Counted from the first letter of the stretch, positions 14,677 through 24,015 are shown. The stretch is 37,866 nucleotides of DNA from Ignavibacteria bacterium (GCA_016873805.1 VGVZ01000028.1:1-37866); one strand, 5' to 3'. Notes: a model not told the origin generated them from the letters alone. Made by a program: numbers and translations.

Positions 14677-14700
14677 CCGATTCACCCTCTGTGTGGCGTG

Positions 14701-15600
14701 ATGGTGTCCATCCTTCCTTTCCATATCCAATCCCGGCTTCAGGCAATCTGCACCGACAACATGAGCAGTGCTTCCTCTCTGGCGGAAGCGCTCCTCACCG
14801 TGTTTACCCGCATCGCAGAATCCGGTGATGCGGTCTCTGCTGCCGAAATAAAGGCCTGGATCACGCGAGTCACGAAAGAGGTCGTTCATTCCCACGCCGC
14901 CATGGCTCAGCTGTTCAATGTCTCAGAAGACCTTGTCCGCCATATCGAACGATTGAATCATGTGGATCAGATTCGTCAAGAGATTCTCTCCTACTGTGCG
15001 ACGGTGCGCGAACGATTGTCGGATGCAATCGACAAGATTGCAGAATTCGGTGCGGAGAAGATCCAAGATCGGATGACAATTGCGGTCCATTCCAGGAGTG
15101 CTGCGGTCGAGAGTCTTCTGCTTCGAGCACATACGCTGGGGAAGCAATTCACCGTCTGTTGTTTTGAATCCCGCCCGATGATGGAGGGGCGGGCGCTCGC
15201 GGCGGCATTGGCACACGCGGGAATCCACGCCACATTGGCCATCGATGCCGCAATGGCTTCGATGGTCCCGAAAACGGATCTCGTCCTCGTCGGTGCCGAC
15301 GGGGTCACGGCCGATGGAATCGTGAACAAGATCGGCACCCTCGCGCTTGCCAATGCCGCGAAGAACTCCTCCATCGATTGCTATTCCTGTTTTTCAATCG
15401 ACAAGGTGTTTCCCTCGCATAGACAACCGGCCATTGACCGTCAAATGGATCCGCGCGAGGTGATCGATGAAGTCCCCCCGGGCGTACATGTCGTCAACAT
15501 CTACTTTGACCTCACACCCTTCTCGCTCTTTCGGGGATACATCACGGAGAAAGGGATTGTGGACGAATCCTTTGTTCATGCCGTGTCCGATCGAGCGTAG
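14701..15600 (+). CDS. eIF2B alpha/beta/delta-like (MtnA-related) protein
   Basis: A 299-residue protein of the IF-2B family, which includes methylthioribose-1-phosphate isomerase (MtnA) and ribose-1,5-bisphosphate isomerase. An alpha-helical N-terminal half precedes the Rossmann-like part, which shows CCFESRPMMEGRALAAALAH, the conserved TDLVLVGADGVTADGIVNKI and GTLALANAAK. In characterised isomerases the 'GADg....g...NKiGT' block carries the catalytic Asp, which is present here. The substrate is unknown; it is too divergent to call MtnA. It follows the receiver/HATPase gene by 24 bases and may be co-transcribed. GTG 14698 directly before the ATG is an alternative start. Confidence 0.75.
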   Translation: MVSILPFHIQSRLQAICTDNMSSASSLAEALLTVFTRIAESGDAVSAAEIKAWITRVTKEVVHSHAAMAQLFNVSEDLVRHIERLNHVDQIRQEILSYCATVRERLSDAIDKIAEFGAEKIQDRMTIAVHSRSAAVESLLLRAHTLGKQFTVCCFESRPMMEGRALAAALAHAGIHATLAIDAAMASMVPKTDLVLVGADGVTADGIVNKIGTLALANAAKNSSIDCYSCFSIDKVFPSHRQPAIDRQMDPREVIDEVPPGVHVVNIYFDLTPFSLFRGYITEKGIVDESFVHAVSDRA

Positions 15601-15776
15601 AACACCTGTCCCTCTCGACCGGCGTCTCTTTTTCGTGCGTCGGGAGTTCTGAGTCGCTGATCGTTCCAATGTCGGGAGGGGGTCCTTTTCGGATGCTTTG
15701 TCCTTCCATTATTGTTATATTGTGCCATTCAATTGCATGGGATCAATGCGGTGGAAGGTCAGGGCGAATTCGAAAC

Positions 15777-16529
15777 ATGGATCTGGTCACGATTCTCATT
15801 CTGTCAATCCTCGTGCTCGTTGTGGCTCTCCTCTATTCGTCTGTCGGACACGGAGGGGCATCGGGGTACTTAGCAGTTCTTTCGTTCTTTGTGATCGCGC
15901 CGGCAGTTATGTCATCCACCGCGCTCCTGCTCAACGTCCTCGTCGCGGGGATGGGGAGCTATGCGTTCTATCGTGCGGGGCACTTCTCATTCCGACTCAC
16001 GTGGCCCTTTGTGGTTACCTCCGTACCGGCCGCTTTTATTGGCGGTCTGATAAGCGTCTCCGAGAAGGCCTACTTCTTCCTGCTCGCCGTTATACTTCTC
16101 ATCGCCGCGTACCGGATGGTGATCGTTGTGAACGGCTCGGCTCCGGAACCCGACGGTTCCCGGACACGACTTGCAGTCGCGTGGCCAGTAGGAGGCGGGA
16201 TCGGATTGCTTTCGGGAATTGTTGGTGTCGGTGGGGGGATCTTCCTGAGCCCGCTGATGATCTTGAGGAAGTGGGCCGGGGCGAAACAGACCGCGGCGGT
16301 CTCAGCGGTGTTTATTGTTGTGAATTCCATGGCCGGTCTGGGAGGACGATTGGTGCGCGGAGGCCTCGAGTTCGGATCGCTCTGGCCGCTTGTCGTTGCG
16401 GCATTTGCCGGTGGGTGGGTCGGTTCGCATTTGGGTGCGAGACGCTTCTCAAGCCTCACGCTGAGGCGATTGCTGGCCGTGGTTCTGGTCATTGCGTCGG
16501 GGAAACTCCTGCTGAAGACGTTCTCATGA
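15777..16529 (+). CDS. TauE/SafE-family membrane transporter
   Basis: A 250-residue inner-membrane protein with about eight hydrophobic helices. The family signature YSSVGHGGASGYLA comes after the first helix, and the second half has the matching glycine-rich repeat GIVGVGGGIFLSPLMIL. These two repeats define the TauE/SafE (TSUP) exporters of sulfite, sulfonates or other organic anions. ATG 15777 is chosen because the first helix begins immediately after it; the longer upstream frame is not homologous. Substrate cannot be inferred from the neighbours. Confidence 0.88.
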   Translation: MDLVTILILSILVLVVALLYSSVGHGGASGYLAVLSFFVIAPAVMSSTALLLNVLVAGMGSYAFYRAGHFSFRLTWPFVVTSVPAAFIGGLISVSEKAYFFLLAVILLIAAYRMVIVVNGSAPEPDGSRTRLAVAWPVGGGIGLLSGIVGVGGGIFLSPLMILRKWAGAKQTAAVSAVFIVVNSMAGLGGRLVRGGLEFGSLWPLVVAAFAGGWVGSHLGARRFSSLTLRRLLAVVLVIASGKLLLKTFS

Positions 16530-16587
16530 TGGGATCTGACAATATTCCAGCATCGCAGAGGGTAGACAACGTAGAAACAAGGTTGAT

Positions 16588-17613
16588 GTGATCGAGACAC
16601 GAATACAAGTAGTCGATCGTGAACAGCCGGATCCTGCCGTCATTGCGGAAGCGGCTGATGTTCTGAAACGGGGAGGGCTCGTCGCGTTCCCGACCGAGAC
16701 AGTCTACGGGCTGGGGGCAGATGCGCTCAATGTTGACGCCGTCCGAAAGGTCTTTCAGGCCAAGGGAAGGCCGTCTGACAATCCGATGATTGTGCATTTT
16801 TCGAGTCACGCCCAACTGGCGGAACTCGCGGACGAAATTTCGAAAAAAGGAATGATGCTGGCGGAGACCTTCTGGCCCGGTCCCCTCACCCTCGTGGTCG
16901 ATAGGACAATCCTCGTTTCGGAGGTCGTGACCGGAGGATTGGAGACTGTTGCGGTTCGCATGCCTGATCATCCCGTCGCTCTCGCCCTCATTGAGGCGCT
17001 GGGATCGGGGATTGTCGGACCGAGCGCGAATCTCTCGACCCGCCCAAGCCCCACCACCGCCATCCACGTTCTCGAAGACCTCAAGGGACGGATCGAACTG
17101 ATCCTCGATGCCGGTCCCTCGGATATCGGTATAGAATCGACCGTTGTCGACGTCACTGTCGACCCGCCGCAGATTTTGAGATTGGGGGGGCTCACCGCCG
17201 AGATGATCGAGTCGGTTATCGGAGAGGTCCAGATTGGTCGCGACGACGATCGGTTGAAGCGGTCACCGGGAACGCGTTATCGACACTATGCCCCCCGTGC
17301 CCGGGTCGTGCTCATCGACCAGTGCGATCGCGAGCGGCTTGAAGTACTCATCCAGCAATATCGCCAGGAAGGGAATCAGGTTGGATGTATCGTCCACAGC
17401 GGTGATCTGGCGACCGTCGAATCGAGCCAATTCTTTCACGTGCTTCCTAGCGATACGGAATTCCTCGCCCGGTACCTCTATCGAAGTCTCCGGGAACTTG
17501 ATCAGATGAAGGCAGACGTGATTCTGGTGGAAAAGGTGAGGGAAGAGGGGTTGGGAGCTACCGTGATGGACCGGTTGAGAAAGGCGGCACGCTCCACACC
17601 CGACGATGCATGA
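16588..17613 (+). CDS. sua5: L-threonylcarbamoyladenylate synthase (Sua5)
   Basis: A 341-residue full-length Sua5-type enzyme. It makes threonylcarbamoyl-AMP from threonine, bicarbonate and ATP for the tRNA t6A37 modification. The YrdC domain (residues 10-200) shows GGLVAFPTETVYGLGADA, the KVFQAKGRPSDNPMIVH block with the essential KxR, and FWPGPLTLV and GPSANLS. The linker motif SPGTRYRHYAPRA and the C-terminal Sua5 domain follow, which separates it from the short TsaC form. The start is GTG with AAGG six to nine bases upstream. Confidence 0.95.
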   Translation: MIETRIQVVDREQPDPAVIAEAADVLKRGGLVAFPTETVYGLGADALNVDAVRKVFQAKGRPSDNPMIVHFSSHAQLAELADEISKKGMMLAETFWPGPLTLVVDRTILVSEVVTGGLETVAVRMPDHPVALALIEALGSGIVGPSANLSTRPSPTTAIHVLEDLKGRIELILDAGPSDIGIESTVVDVTVDPPQILRLGGLTAEMIESVIGEVQIGRDDDRLKRSPGTRYRHYAPRARVVLIDQCDRERLEVLIQQYRQEGNQVGCIVHSGDLATVESSQFFHVLPSDTEFLARYLYRSLRELDQMKADVILVEKVREEGLGATVMDRLRKAARSTPDDA

Positions 17614-17668
17614 AATCGGCAAAAGACCGGAGACAACAGCACTGAGAATCTGAGGATAAGAGGGCAGT

Positions 17669-18391
17669 ATGGATCATCTGAAACATATCGAAGGATTTGC
17701 GCGCCTGGATTTCGATCGACATAAGCGGACGGGAATTCCAGAGTCAATTCTCGCCGAGGGAAAGACGACGGAACAGATCATTTCCCTCGTCAGGTGCTTC
17801 ACACAGAAGGCGGGGTATTCTCTGACGACAAGGATTCGGGTAGAGGCGGCGCGCGTTGTCCAACAGCAATTGCAGCCGGATCTGAAGATTGTATACAACG
17901 AGACGGGGCGAACGCTCGTGGCGCAGAGGGCAGAACACACCTTCGAGCCGACGGGGGGAAAGATAGCGGTCCTTGCCGCAGGGACGAGCGATTTGCCTGT
18001 TGCCGAAGAGGCGCGAGTGACCGCTGAGGTCATGGGTTGTGAAGTGATGACGGCATACGACGTCGGCGTCGCCGGGATCCATCGGCTCCTGAAGCCCCTG
18101 GAACAGATTCACGAGCTCGGAGTCTCTGCCGTGGTTGTCGTGGCCGGTATGGAGGGAGCCTTGCCTACGGTGGTGCGCGGGTTGGTTCCCATTCCCGTAA
18201 TTGGGGTACCGACGAGTGTCGGATACGGATATGGGGGAAAGGGTGAGGCGGCTCTCATGACAATGCTTCAGTCGTGTGCGCCGGGATTGACCGTTGTCAA
18301 TATCGACAACGGGTTCGGGGCAGGTGCGACGGCCGCGCTCATTGCAAATTGTGTGGCAGCGGCTCATGCCGGACGCAAGAACGGGGAATGA
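17669..18391 (+). CDS. larB: Nickel-pincer cofactor biosynthesis protein LarB
   Basis: A 240-residue LarB-type protein, which carboxylates and hydrolyses nicotinic acid adenine dinucleotide in the first step of the nickel-pincer nucleotide cofactor of lactate racemase-like enzymes. The N-terminal part has FARLDFDRHKRTGIPESILA, typical of LarB. The C-terminal half is an AIR carboxylase (PurE-like) fold with AAGTSDLPVAEEA, YDVGVAGIHRLL, VVVVAGMEGALPTVV and PVIGVPTSVGYGYG. No larC, larE or larA is in the window. It lies directly before purE, a fold relative. Confidence 0.93.
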   Translation: MDHLKHIEGFARLDFDRHKRTGIPESILAEGKTTEQIISLVRCFTQKAGYSLTTRIRVEAARVVQQQLQPDLKIVYNETGRTLVAQRAEHTFEPTGGKIAVLAAGTSDLPVAEEARVTAEVMGCEVMTAYDVGVAGIHRLLKPLEQIHELGVSAVVVVAGMEGALPTVVRGLVPIPVIGVPTSVGYGYGGKGEAALMTMLQSCAPGLTVVNIDNGFGAGATAALIANCVAAAHAGRKNGE

Positions 18392-18437
18392 AGTCAGCCG
18401 GATTTGGTTGTGTTTCTGCAAGAATCCGAGTTCGAAA

Positions 18438-18468
18438 TTTTGATTGATCCAACTTTTTGTTACATTTT
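18438..18468 (+). promoter_or_regulatory. Possible promoter of purEK
   Basis: TTTG (18438-18441) and TACATTTT (18461-18468) are spaced 19 bases apart, close to the -33/-7 layout (TTTG ... TAnnTTTG) used in Bacteroidota. It would give a leader of about 145 bases before purE, in which a short imperfect hairpin around TCCGGC...CGGACGG is seen. No known riboswitch is recognised. Confidence 0.3.
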
Positions 18469-18621
18469 CGTATGTATCGCTTTTCGCGAAACGATGTCAC
18501 ATCATTCGGTGGACGATGGTTTCGCCCATCCGCGTTTGAGGTAGTCCTGCGTCAACTTCCGCGTTGCAGTCGTCCATCCGGCTCGCCTTCGGACGGTGCA
18601 TCACAAAGGAATCAGTTCGCG

Positions 18622-19125
18622 ATGCCCAAGAAAACCTCATCCCCTCGTTCGAAAAAGCCGCTCGTCGGCATCATCATGGGAAGTGTCTCCGATGCCGACC
18701 ACATGCAGCCGGCACGAGCGATTCTTGAGGAGTTCGGTGTCCCCTTCGAGTGGAGGGTGGTTTCGGCCCATCGGACTCCCGATTTGATGTTTGAGTACGC
18801 CGAAACAGCGGAACAGCGGGGCCTCGAAGTAATCATCGCGGGGGCCGGTGGCGCCGCTCATCTTCCGGGAATGACCGCGTCGAAGACCACCCTTCCCGTC
18901 GTCGGCGTCCCCGTGAAATCCCGGACACTCAAAGGAATCGATTCGCTGCTTTCGATCGTGCAGATGCCCACAGGGGTTCCCGTTGCAACCGTCGCGATCG
19001 ACGGAGCGGCAAATGCCGCGCTCCTCGCCTTGCGGATCCTCGGGAACTCGCATCCCGACATCCGCGCACGGCTCAAAGCGTACCGAGCAAACGTCGAGCA
19101 ACAAATTCTCAAAACGAAGATATGA
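18622..19125 (+). CDS. purE: N5-CAIR mutase PurE
   Basis: A 167-residue class I PurE, which converts N5-carboxyaminoimidazole ribonucleotide to CAIR in purine synthesis. It shows [16 protein letters not shown], the catalytic [17 protein letters not shown] segment, [15 protein letters not shown] and [19 protein letters not shown], followed by [23 protein letters not shown] 18622 gives the usual length; the longer upstream frame is not homologous. It overlaps purK by four bases, so both form one operon. Confidence 0.96.
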   Translation: MPKKTSSPRSKKPLVGIIMGSVSDADHMQPARAILEEFGVPFEWRVVSAHRTPDLMFEYAETAEQRGLEVIIAGAGGAAHLPGMTASKTTLPVVGVPVKSRTLKGIDSLLSIVQMPTGVPVATVAIDGAANAALLALRILGNSHPDIRARLKAYRANVEQQILKTKI

Positions 19126-20318
19126 TGAATCCACTGCTCCCACCGGCAACGATCGGAATCATCGGCGGAGGCCAGCTTGGGATGATGGCCATCCGAGAAG
19201 CACAGCGGATGGGGTACCGGAGCATCGTGTGGGATCCCGATCCGGAATGTCCGGCATCTGTCCTCGCCAACGAGACGATCACGGCTCCGTACGCCGACCG
19301 CGCTGCGGCTGAACATCTCGCCGATTGCGCGGATGTCATTACCTATGAGTTTGAGCATATCGACGCAGAGACGGTCGAATGGCTCGAGCAGCACAAGACG
19401 CTCTTTCCCGGCAGTTCTATCCTTCGTGTTTCCCAACATCGCCAGATCGAAAAAGAGGAACTCTCGCGCCGCGGATTTCCCATCGTGGAGTATCGTCTTG
19501 CCGCAACCGGCGCTGAGCTTGAAACGACGTTCAAATCGCTCCGGTTTCCGGTTGTCGTGAAGACCGTCACCGCCGGCTACGATGGCAAAGGCCAGACCGT
19601 CATTCGTGATGCGCAGGAAGTCGATGCGTTCCTCCGCGGGAACGACTCAAGCCGCTCTGAGTGCGTCGTCGAACGATTCATCGATCTGCAGTGCGAGCTA
19701 TCGGTCGTGGTCGTGCGGGGCCGAACAGGAGACCTGTGCACGTTTCCGGTCGTGGAGAATGAGCATCGGGAAAACATTCTCTACAAGACCACCATTCCGG
19801 CAAATGTTTCTCCGGGGGTCCAGAAGGAGGCGACGAGGCTTGCCAGAGAGATTGCAGAGAGCTTCGACATCACCGGGGTTCTCTGTGTCGAGATGTTTGT
19901 AACGCGCGAGGACGCCGTCATTGTAAATGAACTCGCGCCGAGGCCCCACAACTCCGGCCATTTTTCTCTCGATGCGTGTGATGTCTCGCAGTTCGAGGCG
20001 CTGATCAGGTCGATTGCAGGGCTCCATATCCCGCAGCCTCGACTTCTTACCCCATGTGTGATGATCAACCTGCTGGGGAGAAACCTCTCCGCCCTGAACG
20101 TGGAGGAACTTTCCCGTCATTCCGGTGTCAAGGTTCATTTGTACGGCAAGAAACGAGTTGAAGAGAAGCGAAAGATGGGGCACATCACCGTGTTGGGTGA
20201 AACTTCCCAACATGCAGCCCGCATGGCAACGCTGGTGGAAGAACACATCGCTCCGATGTCAGGCTCTGACGCGGGGAGCAAGGGAGCGGTGAAACTAAAA
20301 GAAATCCAATCGACGTAG
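19122..20318 (+). CDS. purK: N5-CAIR synthetase PurK
   Basis: A 398-residue ATP-grasp enzyme that carboxylates AIR to N5-CAIR using ATP and bicarbonate, the substrate for PurE. The N-terminal [20 protein letters not shown] motif, [14 protein letters not shown], the ATP-grasp [14 protein letters not shown] and the late [19 protein letters not shown] motif are all present. The start overlaps purE (ATGA). Confidence 0.96.
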   Translation: MMNPLLPPATIGIIGGGQLGMMAIREAQRMGYRSIVWDPDPECPASVLANETITAPYADRAAAEHLADCADVITYEFEHIDAETVEWLEQHKTLFPGSSILRVSQHRQIEKEELSRRGFPIVEYRLAATGAELETTFKSLRFPVVVKTVTAGYDGKGQTVIRDAQEVDAFLRGNDSSRSECVVERFIDLQCELSVVVVRGRTGDLCTFPVVENEHRENILYKTTIPANVSPGVQKEATRLAREIAESFDITGVLCVEMFVTREDAVIVNELAPRPHNSGHFSLDACDVSQFEALIRSIAGLHIPQPRLLTPCVMINLLGRNLSALNVEELSRHSGVKVHLYGKKRVEEKRKMGHITVLGETSQHAARMATLVEEHIAPMSGSDAGSKGAVKLKEIQST

Positions 20319-20336
20319 GAGCGGAGGAGAAGAGCT

Positions 20337-20975
20337 ATGAATTGCAGACAGTGTGGTGCGGCGAATCGAAGAGAGGCGAAGTTCTGCTCCATGTGCGGGA
20401 GTCCTTTGGCAAACTCCGGGTATGATGCCCCGGGAAGCCCTGCTCCTCGTTCAAACCGAAGGATCTATCTGGGGATCGGGATCTTCGTCGTCCTCGCGGT
20501 CGGCGTCTACACGTTCATGGATCAACTCCTGCGCACGTACCATCCGGTCATCGACGGACAACCGACTGTTGCGATGACGTCGGTGTACGAGAATCACAAG
20601 ATCTCAAGCACGCCTGTACAGGCGGCCATGAAGGAAGGATTCATCTCGCTTCCTCTGAAGGTTGTGCTTGAGCACCGGATCGTACGATTTTCGGATCCGC
20701 AGGGAATCCAGCCCGTTCCGATTCTTGCCTACGTCACGCCGCAGGGAAAGCTCGTGACGGCGATGAGCAAGAGTGAGAATTGCGGATCCACGGATTTCTA
20801 TCTCAATGGGAACAACATCCACTGCGCATCATGTCCTTCGTACTGGAACATGTCGAGTCTGGAGGCCTATGCGTGCTGTCAGCGGTACTATCCCGATCCC
20901 ATTCCGAGTACCGTTGTCAACGACGAGATTCGAATTGCTACTGCCAACGTCAGGAACTGGCAGAGCAGGTTATAG
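20337..20975 (+). CDS. Zinc-ribbon, DUF2318-like membrane protein
   Basis: A 212-residue protein. Residues 1-25 are a zinc ribbon (CRQCGAANRREAKFCSMCGS, two CxxC pairs). A transmembrane helix follows (YLGIGIFVVLAVGVYTFMDQ, about residues 45-64). The C-terminal domain resembles DUF2318 Fe-S-containing proteins: SENCGSTDFYLNGNNIHCAS, then CPSYW and a Cys-Cys pair before RYYPDPIPSTVVNDEIRI. The cysteines could bind a metal centre outside the membrane, with the zinc ribbon inside. Role unknown; relatives are tied to iron or copper handling in membranes. GGAGGAG lies about ten bases upstream. Confidence 0.7.
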   Translation: MNCRQCGAANRREAKFCSMCGSPLANSGYDAPGSPAPRSNRRIYLGIGIFVVLAVGVYTFMDQLLRTYHPVIDGQPTVAMTSVYENHKISSTPVQAAMKEGFISLPLKVVLEHRIVRFSDPQGIQPVPILAYVTPQGKLVTAMSKSENCGSTDFYLNGNNIHCASCPSYWNMSSLEAYACCQRYYPDPIPSTVVNDEIRIATANVRNWQSRL

Positions 20976-21021
20976 TTCCTGACCGCTATCTCAATCATTC
21001 CAGAAACAGGAGATCCCAAAG

Positions 21022-22821
21022 ATGGAAACAGACATTAAACAACTGAGGCACAAGAAACTGAGGACGTGGATTGAGGAGTCGGCGGCGTTGTGCAAACCGG
21101 ACAAGATTTATGTTTGCGATGGATCGAAGGAAGAATATGATCGTTTGATGCAGCTGATGGTGAAGAACGGCATGGCGATTCCGTTGAAGAAGAAAGCGAA
21201 CAGCTTTCTGTTCCGCTCCGATCCCTCAGACGTTGCCCGTGTGGAGGATCGCACATACATCAGCACAACGAATCAGGCCGATGCCGGTCCGACGAATAAC
21301 TGGGTGACGCCGGAAGAATTGAAGAAGACGATGCGCGGCCTCTACGAGGGATGCATGAAGGGACGCACGATGTACGTGATCCCGTTCTCCATGGGACCCA
21401 TCGGTTCGCCGATCGCAAAAATCGGCATTCAGCTGACCGATAGCCCGTACGTCGTCTGCAATATGGACATCATGACGCGCGTAGGAACGAAAGTCCTCGA
21501 TCAGCTGGGCGAACATGGCGAGTTCATCCCGTGTCTCCATTCGATCGGCGCGCCCCTCGCGGAGGGACAGCAAGACATTCCCTGGCCGTGCGCGCCGATT
21601 GAGAAGAAGTATATCAGCCACTTTCCGGAGGAGAACCTCATCTGGTCGTACGGATCAGGGTACGGGGGTAACGCTCTCCTCGGCAAGAAGTGTCTGGCGC
21701 TCAGAATCGCATCGGCAATGGCGCAACGAGAGGGATGGATGGCCGAGCATATGCTCATCCTTCGGCTCATCAATCCCAAGGGAAAACAATATCACATCGC
21801 TGCGGCATTTCCCTCGGCATGCGGAAAGACCAATCTCGCGATGCTTCAGCCGACAGTACCAGGATGGAAGGCGGAATGTATCGGCGACGATATTTCGTGG
21901 ATGAAGGTCGGAACGGACGGGCGTCTCTACGCGATCAATCCGGAGAGCGGTTTCTTCGGCGTTGCCCCCGGAACCTCCTACGCGACAAATCCGATGGCAA
22001 TGGAAACGCTCAAGGAAAATTCGATCTTCACCAATTGTGCACTCACGGATGACGGCGATGTCTGGTGGGAAGGAATGACCCCCGAACCTCCCATACACGC
22101 GATTGACTGGAAGTGGCGGGATTGGACTCCGGGGTCCAAAGAAACTGTTGCGCACGCCAATGCCAGGTTCACCGCACCCGCCAAGCAGTGTCCGGTGATC
22201 AGTCCCGATTGGGAAAAGCCGGAAGGCGTTCCCATCGACGTCTTCATCTTCGGCGGTCGACGTCCGTCGGTTGTTCCTCTGGTGTACCAGGCCTACAATT
22301 GGGATCACGGCGTGTTCCTCGGAGCGACTGCCGCTTCAGAAACGACTGCCGCAAATATCGGCGCCGTCGGTGACCTGCGACGCGATCCGTTTGCGATGAA
22401 ACCCTTCTGCGGATACAACATGGGAGACTACTTCTCCCATTGGTTCGCGATGGGAGACAAACTCGGCGACAAGGCCCCGAAGCTGTTCTATGTGAACTGG
22501 TTCCGGAAATCGGGTGATGGCAGCTGGCTCTGGCCCGGCTACGGTGAAAACAGCCGTGTCCTGAAATGGATTTGCCAGCGCATCGAGGGCGAAGTGAGCG
22601 CACGGGAGACGCCGATCGGGTACGTGCCGAATGAAGGCGATCTCGATCTCGCCGGGATGAACATCCCGACCGAGAACGTGAAGCAACTGCTCCATGTCGA
22701 CAAGGACGCGTGGAAGACCGAGGCGGATGGGATAGCCAAGTACTTCACCGAATTCGGCGATCACTTTCCAAAGAGACTCAGCATTCAATTGGAGGAGATG
22801 AAGAAGCGTCTTGCCGGCTAG
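21022..22821 (+). CDS. pckG: Phosphoenolpyruvate carboxykinase (GTP)
   Basis: A 599-residue GTP-dependent PEPCK that interconverts oxaloacetate and PEP, the entry to gluconeogenesis. The size and the motifs separate it from the shorter ATP form: [13 protein letters not shown] near the N-terminus, [16 protein letters not shown], the kinase-1a P-loop [24 protein letters not shown] (kinase-2), and [14 protein letters not shown] with the following [12 protein letters not shown]. Start at ATG 21022, with GGAGATCCC upstream. No terminator with a T-run is seen, only the stem CTCGGAGAG/CTCTCTGAG downstream. Confidence 0.97.
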   Translation: METDIKQLRHKKLRTWIEESAALCKPDKIYVCDGSKEEYDRLMQLMVKNGMAIPLKKKANSFLFRSDPSDVARVEDRTYISTTNQADAGPTNNWVTPEELKKTMRGLYEGCMKGRTMYVIPFSMGPIGSPIAKIGIQLTDSPYVVCNMDIMTRVGTKVLDQLGEHGEFIPCLHSIGAPLAEGQQDIPWPCAPIEKKYISHFPEENLIWSYGSGYGGNALLGKKCLALRIASAMAQREGWMAEHMLILRLINPKGKQYHIAAAFPSACGKTNLAMLQPTVPGWKAECIGDDISWMKVGTDGRLYAINPESGFFGVAPGTSYATNPMAMETLKENSIFTNCALTDDGDVWWEGMTPEPPIHAIDWKWRDWTPGSKETVAHANARFTAPAKQCPVISPDWEKPEGVPIDVFIFGGRRPSVVPLVYQAYNWDHGVFLGATAASETTAANIGAVGDLRRDPFAMKPFCGYNMGDYFSHWFAMGDKLGDKAPKLFYVNWFRKSGDGSWLWPGYGENSRVLKWICQRIEGEVSARETPIGYVPNEGDLDLAGMNIPTENVKQLLHVDKDAWKTEADGIAKYFTEFGDHFPKRLSIQLEEMKKRLAG

Positions 22822-22839
22822 AGCGCCGGCATCGAGGCT

Positions 22840-22862
22840 CGGAGAGCGCACTCTCTGAGATT
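22840..22862. other. Hairpin downstream of pckG
   Basis: The stem CTCGGAGAG / CTCTCTGAG with a loop of four bases follows the pckG stop by less than 30 bases. There is no T-run, so it may stabilise the 3' end or act as a factor-assisted terminator between convergent genes. Confidence 0.35.
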
Positions 22863-22951
22863 GGTGGAGCACGGAATGATGGTACGGGAGGCAGATGTCG
22901 AGCCGGATCAATTGGGCGACCTGCCTCTCGTGCTTCTGACCCCCGGGGGTG

Positions 22952-23932
22952 CTAGAGCCATCGCTGACTTTGATACCAGCGGATCGTTGAGCGGAATCCT
23001 TCTTCAATGGGAATCCGCTCGCTGAATGCGATGTCCGCTCGAAGCCGTCCACTATCGCAGGTCCAATGTGGGGCGACGAGATCGCGAACCTTGTCAAGGT
23101 TCAGAATCGGTGCCTGTGATGTCAGACCCGAGACTACTTGGACGACAGCCGCGGTCGCATAGATGAGGGGTGTTGGAATCTTAAGGAAGGCGATGTTCTT
23201 ACCGAGGATCTCGGCGGCGAGGGTGAGCAGATCGGTATACGCATACGGTTGCTGATTGGCGATGAAGTACGTGTTGCCGGTTGTTCGATCCGAAAGTGTC
23301 GCCTCAACGATTCCGCGCGCAAGATCGGTGACATGAATCAGGCTGAGCGTCTTCTGGCGCGGCCCCATGATCGGGGCGATTCCACGTTGGACCCATCGAA
23401 ACATTTCGAGGATATCACGATCCCGAGGTCCATAGACGGCAGGGGGACGGATGATGACGGATGGAACGAGTCCCCGAACGTCGCGGCAAACCTCCTCTGC
23501 CTCACGTTTCGATCGACCGTAGGCGGTGATCGGCGCATGAGGATCGTCTTCGCGACGGGGACGGCCGTCGTTGCTGGGTCCGGAGGCCGTGAGACTGCTG
23601 ACGAAACAGAATTTCCTGAGTCGGCCGGATTTCTCCGAAGCGTCAAGGAGAGCGCGCGTGGTATCGACATTGCCGATGCGATACTCTCGTGTGTTTCTCG
23701 CCTTGGTTACTCCAGCAACGTGGAAGAGATAATCGGCGTCCGCGAGTACCCGTGAGAGTGTTTCGACGTCCACGAAGTCGACGGTCCGAATGAGGACAGG
23801 AAGGTTTTGCAGCCATCCGGGATCTTTTCGACCCGGACGAACAAGGCAGGTGACGGAAAATCCGAGGCGGAGCAACTCTTCAACGGTGTGACTTCCAATG
23901 AATCCTGTGCCGCCGGTGATGACCGCTTTGAT
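22952..23932 (-). CDS. NAD-dependent epimerase/reductase, CerR-like
   Basis: A short-chain (extended SDR) protein of about 327 residues. The nucleotide-binding motif TGGTGFIGSHTVEELL, the catalytic region FVSSLTASGPSN with AYGRSKREAEEV (YxxxK), and PPAVYGPRDRD are all present. It is divergent from a serine palmitoyltransferase gene, which suggests the CerR-type reductase that converts 3-oxo-ceramide to ceramide. I place the start at the ATC codon at 23932-23930, eight bases after GGAGG (23945-23941). The strand has no ATG/GTG/TTG near the conserved N-terminus, and the only longer start (TTG, 24034) lies upstream of the predicted transcription start. Function is inferred from context; other SDR substrates remain possible. 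Confidence 0.75.
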   Translation of the reverse strand: MKAVITGGTGFIGSHTVEELLRLGFSVTCLVRPGRKDPGWLQNLPVLIRTVDFVDVETLSRVLADADYLFHVAGVTKARNTREYRIGNVDTTRALLDASEKSGRLRKFCFVSSLTASGPSNDGRPRREDDPHAPITAYGRSKREAEEVCRDVRGLVPSVIIRPPAVYGPRDRDILEMFRWVQRGIAPIMGPRQKTLSLIHVTDLARGIVEATLSDRTTGNTYFIANQQPYAYTDLLTLAAEILGKNIAFLKIPTPLIYATAAVVQVVSGLTSQAPILNLDKVRDLVAPHWTCDSGRLRADIAFSERIPIEEGFRSTIRWYQSQRWL

Positions 23933-23965
23933 GCGCGTATCCTCCGCTTCGGGGAGATCGATTCG

Positions 23966-24015
23966 TTGACATTGGAGTGTTATTAAAGTATATTCAAAAT
24001 TGTGTTGACAATCAA
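23966..24015. promoter_or_regulatory. Bidirectional promoter, epimerase / spt
   Basis: On the plus strand TTGACA (23966-23971) and TATATT (23989-23994) are 17 bases apart and would serve spt. On the minus strand TTGATT (24015-24010) and TATACT (23992-23987) are also exactly 17 bases apart and would serve the epimerase gene. The two -10 boxes overlap on opposite strands in one AT-rich octamer (AGTATATT). The layout implies mutually exclusive RNA polymerase binding and coordinated expression of the two genes. Confidence 0.7.

Noticed and set aside
15698-16591. Plus-strand ORF of 297 codons overlapping the TauE-type gene
   Set aside because: It is the alternative frame of a clear membrane transporter gene; Arg/Cys-rich and without hydrophobic segments or motifs.
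18469-18621. Riboswitch in the purE leader
   Set aside because: The leader has only one imperfect hairpin and lacks conserved purine, PreQ1 or PRPP/ppGpp motif sequences that I could identify.
22938-22950. Palindrome near CCCCCGGGGG as regulatory site
   Set aside because: It lies between convergent gene ends with no promoter; too short and GC-rich to interpret.
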